Positions 18,937-28,616 are shown, numbered from the stretch's first letter. The stretch: DNA of 64,000 nucleotides from Alteromonas_F sp964429915 (GCA_964429915.1 CAYSDZ010000013.1:11448-75447), one strand, 5' to 3'. The notes: generated by a model not told the origin, from the letters alone. Translations and numbers: made by a program.

Positions 18937-20037
18937 CTAATCCTGTAAAATCCGGACGCGTTGACCCGGCACAATACGTTGCGTGCCTTCTCGCACTATG
19001 CGCTCACCATGCTCAACCGCACCGCTGATAAATGCTCGCTTATCATCCGAATAAACGACTTCAACAATTCGAGCGCTTATTCTTGGTTTATCTTCCTTTG
19101 TTATTACGTACACGGTCCACATCCCACGAATACCACCACTCAACGCTGTAAGTGGCACCCACATGCCAGACGCAGATTGGCTAACAGGCACGACTAAATT
19201 CACAATTTGCCCAGCTCGCCCCTTCCAGTTTTTATCATTCACAGTCAAAAACGCATCCTGAGTGCGCGTTTGCGTATTTTGCACATTTAAAAAACGGTCA
19301 ATCATGGCTGATGCTTCTTTATCGGCAAAATCAACTAAGTCACCCGGGGCTAATCCATTGGCAAGCTTCATCGGCAAACTCGCTCGTAACTGTAACTGAT
19401 TGTCAGTTTGTATTGTAATAACAGGCTGCCCTGCGTTGACAGTCGCTCCTGTATCAACGTGGCGTTGAACAACCGTTCCACTGAAAACCGCCACGATAGA
19501 TGAGCGCTGGAATTCCACTTCTAAGCTTGCCAGTTGGGCCTGAATTTGCTTCACACTGGCTTTAGCAACATCTACATTCGCAGAGGCTTCATCGAGAACT
19601 TGAGCCGATTCCAAGCCTTTACTGACGATGCTTTGAAGCCGGTCTTTTGATAATTGGGCAAGCGTTTGTTCTGCCATCGCTTGGTTTAGGCTAGCTTGTA
19701 GCTCTTTTTTTCCCGCCGATAAACGAGCAGTATCTAGGGTTGCAAGCACGTCGCCTTTGCTGACTACACTACCTTCGTCAACCTTTATGCTTTGTACGAT
19801 GCCACCCACATCAAACGCAATTTGAGCAGACTCTAAGGCTTCTACCCGAGCAAGCACTCGCTGAGAATAGCTATAGGCCGGTTGCAATACTACGTCGATG
19901 ACTGTTACCGGAGCCGGTTCAGGTGATAAATTTTCAGGCTGCTTATTGCCAAGGCCAGCAATCATCATCAGCGCAATGAGTCCTCCGAAGCCGACGACGC
20001 TCAGCACTAATAACTTGCCGCTCATTGGAAATTTCAC
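18937..20037 (-). CDS. RND efflux periplasmic adaptor (membrane fusion protein)
   Basis: This 366-residue adaptor links the RND pump to an outer-membrane channel. I place the start at GTG 20037 (VKFPMSGKLL), which has AAAGGA about eight bases upstream; longer in-frame forms lack this. One membrane anchor (about residues 8-27) is followed by the usual lipoyl, coiled-coil hairpin, beta-barrel and membrane-proximal domains: ALESAQIAFDVGGIVQSIKVDEGSVVSKGDVLATLD marks the first lipoyl half, a helical pair rich in Ala/Gln follows, and VFSGTVVQRHVDTGATVNAGQPV the second half. It is the first gene of a two-gene operon with the permease. The 220-bp divergent spacer to pyrB holds its promoter. Confidence 0.9.
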   Translation of the reverse strand: MKFPMSGKLLVLSVVGFGGLIALMMIAGLGNKQPENLSPEPAPVTVIDVVLQPAYSYSQRVLARVEALESAQIAFDVGGIVQSIKVDEGSVVSKGDVLATLDTARLSAGKKELQASLNQAMAEQTLAQLSKDRLQSIVSKGLESAQVLDEASANVDVAKASVKQIQAQLASLEVEFQRSSIVAVFSGTVVQRHVDTGATVNAGQPVITIQTDNQLQLRASLPMKLANGLAPGDLVDFADKEASAMIDRFLNVQNTQTRTQDAFLTVNDKNWKGRAGQIVNLVVPVSQSASGMWVPLTALSGGIRGMWTVYVITKEDKPRISARIVEVVYSDDKRAFISGAVEHGERIVREGTQRIVPGQRVRILQD

Positions 20038-20257
20038 ATTGTGTTCCTTTTTCTTTTGCCTGACTTCATTAAACAAACGCAGTCGGCACGATAACAAACA
20101 TTGTACGTTGATAATCTTAATATAGGCGATCTTTGAGCACTCTATCTATCTTGTTCAACGAGTTCGCGTTTACACAAGTATTATTCTGAATAACCTACAG
20201 CCTTGCACTCGCATTTGATAAACTGTAATTATGGTTTAGTTGATGCTTGAAAAATAA

Positions 20258-21274
20258 ATGACTCCACTCGTTGGCACACATGTTTTATCGGTTGAGCAAT
20301 TTGACCGCGAAGCGATATATTATATTTTCGAAACTGCACGTTTGATGCAGCCTTACGCATTGCGTCAAAAGCGTACTACTGTGCTCGATGGCGCGATTCT
20401 TGGCAATCTGTTTTTTGAACCTAGCACAAGAACTCGAGTGAGTTTCGGTACAGCGTTTAATTTGCTAGGCGGTCATGTAAGAGAAACGACAGGGAAAGAA
20501 AATTCAGCCTTGGCGAAAGGAGAATCACTTTACGACACGGCAAGAGTGCTTAGCGGCTATTCTGACATTATTGCCATGCGACATCCTGATGCTGGCTCTG
20601 TCGCTGAGTTTGCAAAGGGAAGTCGAGTACCGGTTATCAACGGTGGCGACGGGGCTAATGAACATCCCACTCAAGCTTTGCTCGATTTATTTACGATTGA
20701 ACGAGAATTGTCGTCTCATGGTAAAGGGATAGACGGTTTACATATCGCAATGATTGGCGATTTGAAATACGGAAGAACCGTGCATTCTTTGTCTAAGCTT
20801 TTGTGTTTATTCAAGAATATTACGTTTACGCTTATTGCCCCTAAAGAACTGTCGATGCCGCAAAAAGTGCTTGATGAAATCGACAACGCTGGTCATAAGT
20901 GGCAAGTGGTAGAGCAAATAGAAGGCAGCCACAATGCCGACATTTGCTACCAAACTAGGATTCAAGAGGAGCGCTTCCCGTCGCAGCAAGAAGCCGACAA
21001 ATACCGTGGGAAATTTAGACTAAACCAAGCAATCTATACGCGGCATTTTCAATCGAAAACTGTCATTATGCACCCTTTACCGCGAGACTCGCGGTTAGAA
21101 GCCAATGAGCTCGACAATGACTTAAATCTCAACCCTAACCTTGCTATTTTCAGGCAAACTGACAACGGCGTGTTAGTAAGAATGGCACTTTTCGCATTAA
21201 CATTAGGGGTAGAGAAATTAATACAAAAACACGAAAAACCCGTAGTGTGGTACAACAATAAAGAACAAGGTTAA
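20258..21274 (+). CDS. pyrB: Aspartate carbamoyltransferase
   Basis: This enzyme condenses carbamoyl phosphate with aspartate, the committed step of pyrimidine synthesis. Carbamoyl-phosphate-binding signature FEPSTRTR is at residues 53-60, HPTQALLD at 136-143 and HPLPR at 271-275. At 338 residues it is longer than the E. coli catalytic chain, with extra residues between domains and at the C-terminus, as in the long-form enzymes of several marine gammaproteobacteria. No pyrI regulatory-chain gene follows; instead hemL begins one base after the stop. A weak promoter candidate (TTGCAC, 17 bases, TAATTA) lies at 20202-20230. Confidence 0.95.
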   Translation: MTPLVGTHVLSVEQFDREAIYYIFETARLMQPYALRQKRTTVLDGAILGNLFFEPSTRTRVSFGTAFNLLGGHVRETTGKENSALAKGESLYDTARVLSGYSDIIAMRHPDAGSVAEFAKGSRVPVINGGDGANEHPTQALLDLFTIERELSSHGKGIDGLHIAMIGDLKYGRTVHSLSKLLCLFKNITFTLIAPKELSMPQKVLDEIDNAGHKWQVVEQIEGSHNADICYQTRIQEERFPSQQEADKYRGKFRLNQAIYTRHFQSKTVIMHPLPRDSRLEANELDNDLNLNPNLAIFRQTDNGVLVRMALFALTLGVEKLIQKHEKPVVWYNNKEQG

Positions 21275-21275
21275 T

Positions 21276-22559
21276 ATGAGTCAATCAGACATTCTTTTTG
21301 AACGTGCTCAACGTTCTATTCCTGGTGGAGTAAATTCACCTGTTCGCGCCTTTAAAGCAGTGGGAGGCACGCCTCGCTTTATAACGAAAGCTGACGGTCC
21401 TTACATATGGGATGTAGACGGCAAAAGGTACATAGATTATATCCAGTCATGGGGCCCAATGGTGCTAGGCCACAACAACCCTAAAATTCGACAAGCCGTC
21501 ATAGACGCTGCGCAACATGGCTTAAGTTTTGGTGCACCGACCGAAGCAGAAGTGATCATGGCTGAAAAAGTAAAAACATTAGTACCGTCAATGGAAATGG
21601 TGCGCATGGTTAATTCGGGTACTGAAGCCACTATGTCTGCGATTCGGCTAGCCAGAGGTTACACTGGTAAAAATAAAATCATTAAATTCGAGGGCTGTTA
21701 TCATGGCCATGCAGACTCATTGTTAGTCAAAGCAGGGTCTGGCGCGCTAACATTGGGTGTACCTAGCTCTCCTGGCGTACCTGACGACGTAGCTAAACAT
21801 ACGCTTACACTCGAATACAACAATGTAGAATCGGTACAACAAGCTTTTGAAGCTCATGGTGACGATATTGCCTGTATTATTGTAGAACCTGTTGCAGGCA
21901 ATATGAATTGCATTCCTCCTGTTGAAGGGTTTCTTGAAGGCCTGCGAGCGATATGCGACCACTACCAGAGCGTGCTTATTTTTGATGAAGTGATGACTGG
22001 CTTTCGAGTCGCACAAGGCGGTGCTCAACAACGTTATGGTGTTTTACCCGACTTAACCTGCTTAGGTAAAGTGATTGGTGGCGGCATGCCAGTGGGTGCA
22101 TTTGGCGGAAAAAAAGAAATACTGACGCATATTGCTCCCACCGGTCCAGTTTACCAAGCGGGCACTTTATCTGGAAACCCAGTGGCAATGGCAGCAGGTT
22201 TAGCCGCTATGGAGCAACTTGAAGATGCCCAGTTGTATGATAGTATTTTCGAAAATACTCTGTCTTTAGCTACAGGAATTCGTGATATTGCACACAAACA
22301 CGGTATTCCCATGAGTATTAACGTGGCCGGTAGTATGTTTGGTTTGTTTTTTACCGATGTCGAAAAGGTGACTAATTACCAACAGGCAATTAATTGTAAT
22401 ACGGCTCAATTTAATAAATTTTATCATGGTATGCTAGATTCTGGCGTTTACTTAGCACCGGCATCATACGAAGCCGGCTTTGTTTCAAAAGCTCACACAG
22501 AGAGTGTGGTAGCGAGCACCTTAGAGGCTGCCGAAAAGGTGTTGAGCCACATAAATTAA
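21276..22559 (+). CDS. hemL: Glutamate-1-semialdehyde 2,1-aminomutase
   Basis: HemL converts glutamate-1-semialdehyde to 5-aminolevulinate, the tetrapyrrole precursor, using pyridoxamine phosphate. The 427-residue protein has the family start (RAQRSIPGGVNSPVRAFKAVGG at 10-31), the aminotransferase D-E-V at 237-239 and the cofactor lysine K265 in CLGKVIGGGMPVGAF. It begins one base after the pyrB stop, with an AAGG ribosome-binding site inside the end of pyrB, so the two are almost certainly co-transcribed. The pairing joins two nucleotide/cofactor biosynthesis genes with no direct pathway link. Confidence 0.97.
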   Translation: MSQSDILFERAQRSIPGGVNSPVRAFKAVGGTPRFITKADGPYIWDVDGKRYIDYIQSWGPMVLGHNNPKIRQAVIDAAQHGLSFGAPTEAEVIMAEKVKTLVPSMEMVRMVNSGTEATMSAIRLARGYTGKNKIIKFEGCYHGHADSLLVKAGSGALTLGVPSSPGVPDDVAKHTLTLEYNNVESVQQAFEAHGDDIACIIVEPVAGNMNCIPPVEGFLEGLRAICDHYQSVLIFDEVMTGFRVAQGGAQQRYGVLPDLTCLGKVIGGGMPVGAFGGKKEILTHIAPTGPVYQAGTLSGNPVAMAAGLAAMEQLEDAQLYDSIFENTLSLATGIRDIAHKHGIPMSINVAGSMFGLFFTDVEKVTNYQQAINCNTAQFNKFYHGMLDSGVYLAPASYEAGFVSKAHTESVVASTLEAAEKVLSHIN

Positions 22560-22572
22560 CATTAGGATGTAA

Positions 22573-23643
22573 ATGGAATTCACGACGGTTATGCATGTTG
22601 TTACACTCGCTCTGCTAGGGTACAGCATCTTCGTAACCGTCTTGTGGTTGCGCTGTTTTCGAAACCCCCGCAATCAATCGCCGCGTTCAGATCTTAACTC
22701 TTCACTTTCTAGCTCTATTGACATGCTCAATGCCAAAGCTAACGAAGCCCTCGCATTAAGCAATACTATTAAAAAGTTTGTGCCTAGACAGTTTCTTGAC
22801 CATTTCGAACAAAACAGTGTAGGCGCACTTGAATTAGGGCATGCTGTTGATGAGGAGGTGGCCATTTTATGCTGTGATATTCGCGGCTTCACTAGTATGT
22901 CTGAAATTCTCACACCACATGAACTGATGCGTTTTCTTAATTCTTATTTTTTAAGAATGAACGGGCCCATACAACAAAACAATGGCTTCATCGATAAATT
23001 TATTGGCGATGCAATTATGGCCTTGTTCGACCATCCAGGTGGCACGGCTGCTAATAAAACACAAGATGCCATTAGGGCTGCCATTGCGTTGCAAAAAACC
23101 GTTAATCTTTACAATGAGCATCGTCGAAACTGCAATTACAAACCGGTTTCTGTTGGTATTGGCATCCATTTTGGTTCGGTGATTATTGGAACGGTGGGTT
23201 CTGACGATCGTATGGATACGACAGTTATTGGTGATAATGTTAACGTTGCGTTTCGTATTGAATCCTTAGCCCCCAAATACAAAGCCGAGATATTGGTCAG
23301 TGAACAAGCTTTAAAAGCAGCGGGTGACGAATTAGCGATTGAAGCCAGATTGCTTGATTTTGTTCGCGTAAAAGGTCGTTCTCGACCTGTTAAAATATAC
23401 GAAATACTCGACCATCTTCCTAATGAGACAAAGCAACAAAAACTCAGTATAAAGCACGAGATAGAACAAGGTCTTCGTTGTCGAATGAATAAACAATGGG
23501 AAAAAGCCATGGATTATTTTAGCGAAGCGCTCTACAAAGCACCTGATGATCGCTTGGTTGCTCATCACATCGAAATGTGTCGGCGTTGCCAAACCATGGC
23601 CTTACCTGAAAACTGGGATGGCGCGATGACCTCTCCCACGTAA
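22573..23643 (+). CDS. Membrane-anchored class III adenylate cyclase
   Basis: A 356-residue protein with one N-terminal membrane span (about 8-27), a short coiled stretch and a class III cyclase domain (93-275). All catalytic positions are visible: metal-binding D102 (CCDIRGFTS) and D146 (FIGDAIMALF), substrate-specifying K142 and D221, and transition-state N224 and R228 (VIGDNVNVAFRIE). The Lys/Asp pair indicates ATP rather than GTP. The C-terminal 75 residues carry one or two TPR-like helices (EKAMDYFSEALYKAPDD). It follows hemL by 13 bases with an AGGA site and may be its operon partner. It probably makes cAMP in response to an unknown signal. Confidence 0.9.
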   Translation: MEFTTVMHVVTLALLGYSIFVTVLWLRCFRNPRNQSPRSDLNSSLSSSIDMLNAKANEALALSNTIKKFVPRQFLDHFEQNSVGALELGHAVDEEVAILCCDIRGFTSMSEILTPHELMRFLNSYFLRMNGPIQQNNGFIDKFIGDAIMALFDHPGGTAANKTQDAIRAAIALQKTVNLYNEHRRNCNYKPVSVGIGIHFGSVIIGTVGSDDRMDTTVIGDNVNVAFRIESLAPKYKAEILVSEQALKAAGDELAIEARLLDFVRVKGRSRPVKIYEILDHLPNETKQQKLSIKHEIEQGLRCRMNKQWEKAMDYFSEALYKAPDDRLVAHHIEMCRRCQTMALPENWDGAMTSPT

Positions 23644-23674
23644 ATAGGCTCAAACTTGTTTTCTACAATACTAT

Positions 23675-26470
23675 CTATTTGCCGCTAATTGCTTGTAGTA
23701 AGGTTCTCGCCTCACCAACAAATTCATTGTTTGTTTGAGAGATAAGGAATTCTAGCTCTTCTTTTGCTTCGTCTATTAAACCTAATTCAACTAAACTTTG
23801 AGCAATAAAAAAACGCAGCTCAAAATCATTTGGTATTTTTACAAAGGCTTTGCGTAAATAGCCAATGGCTTCGTTGTATTGCTTTTTCTCAACCAACACC
23901 ATTCCCAAGGTTTTCTGAATGTACGGGTCTGTGTTATCTAGCTGAATAGCCTGTTTGATATATGACTCACTCTTACTGATATCATCGTGTAAATACATAG
24001 TCGCCAATCGATTTAATAATGCTGGCCGATTGGGGTTTTCGGGAAAGGTTAACAGCCGCTTGTACTGCTCAGCGGCATCGCTCCATTCTTGTTCATAGTA
24101 GTAGTACTGAGCAAGCAGGTTTATAGGAAAATAACGTTCTGGATGACGTTCAATGATAGCTTGTACTTGCTGTAAGAATATTTTTTTGTCTAAACCGAAG
24201 CGAGTTAAATGATATAATTTCGCTAAGCCTAGCTCTACACTGTCGTCGATTGACAAGGCTTGAATATAAGCCTTAGCCGCTTCAGAAACCTCACCTTTTT
24301 GTTCATACATGCGACCTGCCAAAATAAACAAACTAGCGGAATCGGGCCTAGAAACAAGCTGTTGCTCAATGAGCACTTGCGCTTGCTCTGTCTTATTATT
24401 GTTGAGTAACAATTCTATGAGTTGATGATTCACTTTACGACTATCGGGTTGTAACTCTAGAATTCTGCGCAAATTCTTTTCTGCTGCACGCGGCTCTTTT
24501 CGGGTTAAATGCAATTCACTTAATGCGAGTAATAAAATAGGTTCATCTTTAGCGATTGTTTCAAGCATTTTTACATCTATTTCACTGCTTCTTTCATCCC
24601 CTAATGCCAAGTGCAAATAAGCACGTTGGAGCAAATACTTAGGCTCAGCAATCGCAAAAGAGAGTAAAGTATTAAGCGTTGTAATCGCTTCTTTTATATT
24701 GTTCTGCGACAAATGAACAGAATAAATCCCCTCAAGCGCAGAAATATTTTCTGGGTCCAAGGTTAAAACGGTTAAATACCGTTCCATTGCCTTATTGTGA
24801 TCTGCCAGTTTTACGTCTATTTGCGCAAGCAAATTTAATGTTGGTGAGTGCAATGGATTTTTTTTATGCAAACGCTCTAGTTCTACAATGGCTTGCTCAA
24901 TGTTATTTTGTTGATAATGAATCGACGCTAAGTTAAATCGAGCGCCAACTAGCTCGCCATTGTCTTTAAGCACTTGCTGAACAATGCGCTTCGCTTCATC
25001 GAAGCGCTGTTGCTGAATCAATATTGCTGATTTCGTTGTTAAGTATTCAAGATTATTGCTATGCAGTGTCAACAAACGATCAATGCTCTTTAACGCAACA
25101 TCAAAACGTTTGGCTTGTAAATTCAACACTGCATGTATGAACAATAATTTATTGCTTGGGCTTTGTTCGATTAATGTGTCTAACTTACTTAAGCCACTGT
25201 CAAATTGCTCTCTTTCAAGCAGAATTTTTATTTCAAGTAAACGTACGTCTAAATGTTCAGGGTGGAACCGCACCAACTCATTAAACAAAGTAAGGGCTCT
25301 AAATGTTTTCCCTGTATTAAGGTATTGTTCGCCTAAAAGCACCAAAAAGCCCGGATACTGCAATAACGCAGTTTGATACTGTTCCATTAGCTTAACGGCT
25401 TCTTTATTTTTAGACAGCGCAAGCTGGGTACGAGCCAATAGCATAACCACCTGCAAGTCTTTAGGTTTTTGCTTTCTAAGCACTTGAAAATCGCGTAATG
25501 CTTGTTCAAATTTATCTTGTTGAAACGAAATCAAGCCCCTTAGCAACACTAGCATGGGCTCTTCGTCAATCATTTCATCGGGCAAAAGATAAACTTGCTC
25601 AGCTAATTGCTTAAGCTGCTCCATCGCTTTTTTTGATTTTTCAGATTGCGGGCCAACTAACTGACTGTTAACCAAAATAGCAAAAGGCTCTTGCGGCGAT
25701 AGGTCTAAGATTTGCTCGATAACCAAACTCGCATTGTCGGTGTCGTTTTTCGCAAGATAGATTTCCGCCAGAGTCTTGAGCAAGTTAAGGTTGTCTTCAG
25801 ATGCCACGCTTTTAGCTTTAAATAACTGCGTTAGCGCTTCTTCGTAGCGGCCCTCTACTTTATTCACCATCGCCAATAGATGAAGCGTAGTCACATTGTT
25901 ATCTGATATTTCCAACGCCTGAGCTAGATAGTTCCTCGCTCCCACATAATCTTCTTGTAAAAAAGCCACATTCGCTAACCCGTTAATTTGCTCTAATGGG
26001 TTATTGGTTAATGTGGATAGCATCAAGTAACTTTGTTTAGCACATTCGTAATTTTCCAGTTTTAAGCAGGCATTAATTTTCACTTTCTGCCAGTCAATTA
26101 CTTGTGACTCACTCAAAGACAAGGGTATTTTGAAATCAATGATTTCTTGGTAGTGCTTTAATTGCGTTTGCACTGTAGCCCACGTGTCTATAAACACGCT
26201 GATATCAGCGCCGCTGCGAAGAATTTTCTTAAAATAACTACTGGCAGCCTCATACTCTGCTATTTTTGTAAGCGCTTGAGCCATAAGAATTTGTGCTGGC
26301 AAATTGTCGATATCTTGCTGCAGTACATTTTTTATGTAAATGATCGCCTCTTCGTACTGTTCTTTTTGATATGCCGACCGTGCTTTCTCATAACTAAGCT
26401 GAAGGCTTGTTTGAGCAGCCGTGGATAAAGAAATCACAAAACAGATAATGGCAAAAAACGTCAGTCTCAT
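23675..26470 (-). CDS. Exported TPR protein, PEP-CTERM-system PrsT-like
   Basis: A 931-residue protein of about 20 tandem TPR units following a signal peptide ending STAAQ near residue 20. Length, repeat spacing and phrases such as YEEAIIYIKNVLQQDIDNLPAQILMAQAL match the TPR proteins that accompany exosortase/PEP-CTERM loci (PrsT, TIGR02917-like). Unlike most relatives it shows no lipobox cysteine, so it should be a soluble periplasmic or exported scaffold. It lies directly downstream of a PEP-CTERM substrate gene but is separated from it by a terminator, so it likely has its own promoter. ATG 26470 follows CAGGAAAGC. No exosortase is in the window. The role in exopolysaccharide assembly or surface-protein sorting is inference. 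Confidence 0.8.
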   Translation of the reverse strand: MRLTFFAIICFVISLSTAAQTSLQLSYEKARSAYQKEQYEEAIIYIKNVLQQDIDNLPAQILMAQALTKIAEYEAASSYFKKILRSGADISVFIDTWATVQTQLKHYQEIIDFKIPLSLSESQVIDWQKVKINACLKLENYECAKQSYLMLSTLTNNPLEQINGLANVAFLQEDYVGARNYLAQALEISDNNVTTLHLLAMVNKVEGRYEEALTQLFKAKSVASEDNLNLLKTLAEIYLAKNDTDNASLVIEQILDLSPQEPFAILVNSQLVGPQSEKSKKAMEQLKQLAEQVYLLPDEMIDEEPMLVLLRGLISFQQDKFEQALRDFQVLRKQKPKDLQVVMLLARTQLALSKNKEAVKLMEQYQTALLQYPGFLVLLGEQYLNTGKTFRALTLFNELVRFHPEHLDVRLLEIKILLEREQFDSGLSKLDTLIEQSPSNKLLFIHAVLNLQAKRFDVALKSIDRLLTLHSNNLEYLTTKSAILIQQQRFDEAKRIVQQVLKDNGELVGARFNLASIHYQQNNIEQAIVELERLHKKNPLHSPTLNLLAQIDVKLADHNKAMERYLTVLTLDPENISALEGIYSVHLSQNNIKEAITTLNTLLSFAIAEPKYLLQRAYLHLALGDERSSEIDVKMLETIAKDEPILLLALSELHLTRKEPRAAEKNLRRILELQPDSRKVNHQLIELLLNNNKTEQAQVLIEQQLVSRPDSASLFILAGRMYEQKGEVSEAAKAYIQALSIDDSVELGLAKLYHLTRFGLDKKIFLQQVQAIIERHPERYFPINLLAQYYYYEQEWSDAAEQYKRLLTFPENPNRPALLNRLATMYLHDDISKSESYIKQAIQLDNTDPYIQKTLGMVLVEKKQYNEAIGYLRKAFVKIPNDFELRFFIAQSLVELGLIDEAKEELEFLISQTNNEFVGEARTLLQAISGK

Positions 26471-26514
26471 TATGCTTTCCTGTAGTGCTGAAGAGGGAGT
26501 GTTCGATTGAGTTT

Positions 26515-26541
26515 AAATAAAAAAGGCGGTTGAACCGCCTT
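26515..26541 (-). terminator. Rho-independent terminator after the PEP-CTERM gene
   Basis: Reading the minus strand, a 7-bp stem AAGGCGG/CCGCCTT with a five-base loop is followed by TTTTTTATTT. It stands 27 bases after the PEP-CTERM stop codon and separates that gene from the TPR gene. Confidence 0.85.
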
Positions 26542-26567
26542 CATAACATTCACTATATCATCAACAA

Positions 26568-27518
26568 TTAACGTTTAAATTTAAGCTTACGACGAAAATA
26601 AACGAAGCCGATGGCCGCCAGTAGTAGACCTAACACTTGTGGCTCAGGCACCTCTTGAGAAGTATTAGAGGTGTCTGGCGGCGTATAAGCAAATAGCCTG
26701 TTATGTATCTCTACTGAGCCAGAATATGACAACGCAGCTACACCACCATCAATTGATCCTGTTGAACCAGAGATATCGGCGTAAGGCGCAAGAATCGACC
26801 CATTCCACCCATCGCCATTGAAACTGATTGAGGTAGCCTCATAAAAGTTCCATAACACTAAGCTAGCACGCTCTTTTGTAAAGTTACCTTGCGCTTTGGC
26901 GCCAATATTTAAAGCGCCGCTACCGGAAACGTTTATGACGATAGGAACAGTTGGGATTGAATCGAAGCTGAATCCTCCGCTTAAAATATCGTTACTGCTA
27001 ATGTTAAACACAGACAGCTCATCGCCTGCGCTTGCACCTGATACAAGACGCTTATTGTTGTTGTCGGAAGTATTAAAGGTACTGTTAGCGACCAACGAGC
27101 GGTAATACTCACTTTCTTCGATCACTTTATCAAAAAGCGAATTAAATTCTGTTCTTAGTACCGACTGGCTTTGCTGAGTAGACGTTCCACCTGAGCCATT
27201 GTTAATTAAACGAGTTGAGCCTACATTTCCGCCGTAAACAATATTGTGGCCATTTAGGGCTTTTACGTCGTTTGCCGTGATATCACCTACCACAGTGATA
27301 GCATCCACTTTAGGGTCGCTTGCAAGCCGACTTCCTACGTCTAAAGACCTGCCTGCCATATTGATGTTACCACCGATGAAGATTTTCCCTTCAATATCGC
27401 TAGACGTAGATAGGTCGTTTTTAAGGATTAGATTGTAGTTATCTACGGTTGATGCAATAACCACAGAGACTGGAGAAAACGCAAGCAATACAACTAAAAA
27501 ACTCTTTGCCAACTTCAT
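26568..27518 (-). CDS. Choice-of-anchor A protein with PEP-CTERM sorting signal
   Basis: A 316-residue exported protein: signal peptide to about residue 22, a choice-of-anchor A domain (NYNLILKNDLSTSSDIEGK..., GGNINMAG, VVGDIT, LNGHNIVYGGN, later NISGSG...GWNGSILAPYADI), and a C-terminal PEP-CTERM tag. The tag is complete: VPEP at about 291-294, a hydrophobic span LGLLLAAIGFVYF, then a basic tail RRKLKFKR. Exosortase is expected to cleave at this tag and transfer the protein to the surface or to exopolysaccharide. The neighbouring PrsT-like gene supports this. A small inverted repeat (GCTTTGT/ACAAAGC, 27552-27568) lies in its leader. Confidence 0.9.
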   Translation of the reverse strand: MKLAKSFLVVLLAFSPVSVVIASTVDNYNLILKNDLSTSSDIEGKIFIGGNINMAGRSLDVGSRLASDPKVDAITVVGDITANDVKALNGHNIVYGGNVGSTRLINNGSGGTSTQQSQSVLRTEFNSLFDKVIEESEYYRSLVANSTFNTSDNNNKRLVSGASAGDELSVFNISSNDILSGGFSFDSIPTVPIVINVSGSGALNIGAKAQGNFTKERASLVLWNFYEATSISFNGDGWNGSILAPYADISGSTGSIDGGVAALSYSGSVEIHNRLFAYTPPDTSNTSQEVPEPQVLGLLLAAIGFVYFRRKLKFKR

Positions 27519-27660
27519 ATAAATTTACTTCTTAAACCATTTATGACGAATGCTTTGTAAAACAAAGCCAAAAAAGATAACTTTATTAAATTCATGCAGT
27601 TACCTATTAACAACTTTCAATAGTGTATAATATATTGACATCCTATGCATCGTTTAATTT

Positions 27661-27698
27661 CAAAAACAAAGACACCTCAGCACAACCCAAGGTGTCTT
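27661..27698 (-). terminator. Rho-independent terminator after the spondin operon
   Basis: On the minus strand a 9-10 bp stem (AAAGACACCT with AGGTGTCTTT) with a 12-base loop is followed by TGTTTTTG. It starts about 12 bases after the stop of the spondin lipoprotein gene. Confidence 0.8.
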
Positions 27699-27709
27699 TT
27701 ATAAATGTA

Positions 27710-28600
27710 CTATCGTGTACGCGTAATGGTCACACGCATTGAGGGATTATCCCATCGATGCTGTTCTGTTAGTATAGAAGACGCTAGACCCTCGAAACTT
27801 GGATCATCAGCATTTGCCGATGTCGTCACACCGCGATGAAAGTGAACAACTCCTTCTCCTCCATCACGAGACGCATCGAAGCCTGCAGCTTGACCACCTG
27901 CACCCAACGCCTGTGCAGCTGGACCGGGCATAGTTTCAGCAGTCTCAACGTTGGCTTCAGTACCTGAATCCCAAGTCGGTGCACTGAACGTTTGTGCTTC
28001 ACCCACTTCCATATCGCTGATATTCACAGCGTTTAAAGCAGTAAATGCATCGTTAGTATTAATAAGCATGGTCGCAATAGTAATACGTAAATTGTCAGCA
28101 TCAAGCTCCGGCACAACTAAGGTTAAAGTATCACTGATCGTTTTCGGCAATACCGGTCCTTGTGTAGAAACTACATCTAAGAAATCCACGGATGCACGTG
28201 CTTCATCAATAAAAGCTTGATTGTCTCCACCTTCTGCAAGCACTTCTAAACCTACCGTTGCTGGTTCTCCGTCGACAAAAGCGGTGTACCCTGGTTCATG
28301 CATGACAACAGCAACAGGAGAAAAAGGCTGGGCGAAGGTAAGATTGGTAACTTGAACGGTATACACCGCTGAGTTTCCGTTAACACCATCTTGACCAGCT
28401 GCACCATCAGCTCCATCTTGACCATCTGCGCCGTCTTGGCCATCTGCGCCATCTTGACCAGCGGCACCTTGAGGACCTTGTTCGCCTTGCTGACCTTGAG
28501 GACCTTGCAGACCATCGGCACCGTCATCTCCAGAGCATGCGCTTAACAATGCAAGTACTGACAATGGCAATAGTATTTTAAATACGTTTGAGTTTTTCAT
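27710..28600 (-). CDS. Spondin-domain lipoprotein with collagen-like stalk
   Basis: A 296-residue lipoprotein. The lipobox LLSAC places the lipidated cysteine at residue 22. Residues 24-75 are 17 uninterrupted Gly-x-y triplets (GPQGQQGEQGPQGAAGQDG and repeats of GQDGAD), a bacterial collagen-like stalk. The C-terminal 215 residues form a spondin_N-type domain (VQVTNLTFAQPFSPVAVVMHEPG..., MLINTNDAFTALN, HRGVT, HRWDNPSMRVTIT). The paralogue encoded 16 bases upstream shares the same end motifs (TNDAF..., HRWLNPVARLTIT). A surface-adhesion or matrix role is likely by analogy with eukaryotic F-spondin domains, which is inference. Confidence 0.85.
   Translation of the reverse strand: MKNSNVFKILLPLSVLALLSACSGDDGADGLQGPQGQQGEQGPQGAAGQDGADGQDGADGQDGADGAAGQDGVNGNSAVYTVQVTNLTFAQPFSPVAVVMHEPGYTAFVDGEPATVGLEVLAEGGDNQAFIDEARASVDFLDVVSTQGPVLPKTISDTLTLVVPELDADNLRITIATMLINTNDAFTALNAVNISDMEVGEAQTFSAPTWDSGTEANVETAETMPGPAAQALGAGGQAAGFDASRDGGEGVVHFHRGVTTSANADDPSFEGLASSILTEQHRWDNPSMRVTITRTR
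28413..28466. repeat. 18-bp tandem repeat coding the collagen-like stalk
   Basis: Three near-identical 18-base units (CCATCTTGACCATCTGCG type) encode GQDGAD hexapeptides in the stalk of the spondin lipoprotein. In-frame units such as these can gain or lose copies by slippage, changing stalk length without frameshift. Confidence 0.8.
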
Positions 28601-28616
28601 TACTGAACCTCCGAAA

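Noticed and set aside
27540..27575. Sigma-54 promoter for the PEP-CTERM gene
   Set aside because: TTTGGCTTTGTTTTACAAAGC contains TGGC but the -12 element is misplaced and lacks GC; it reads better as a small hairpin.
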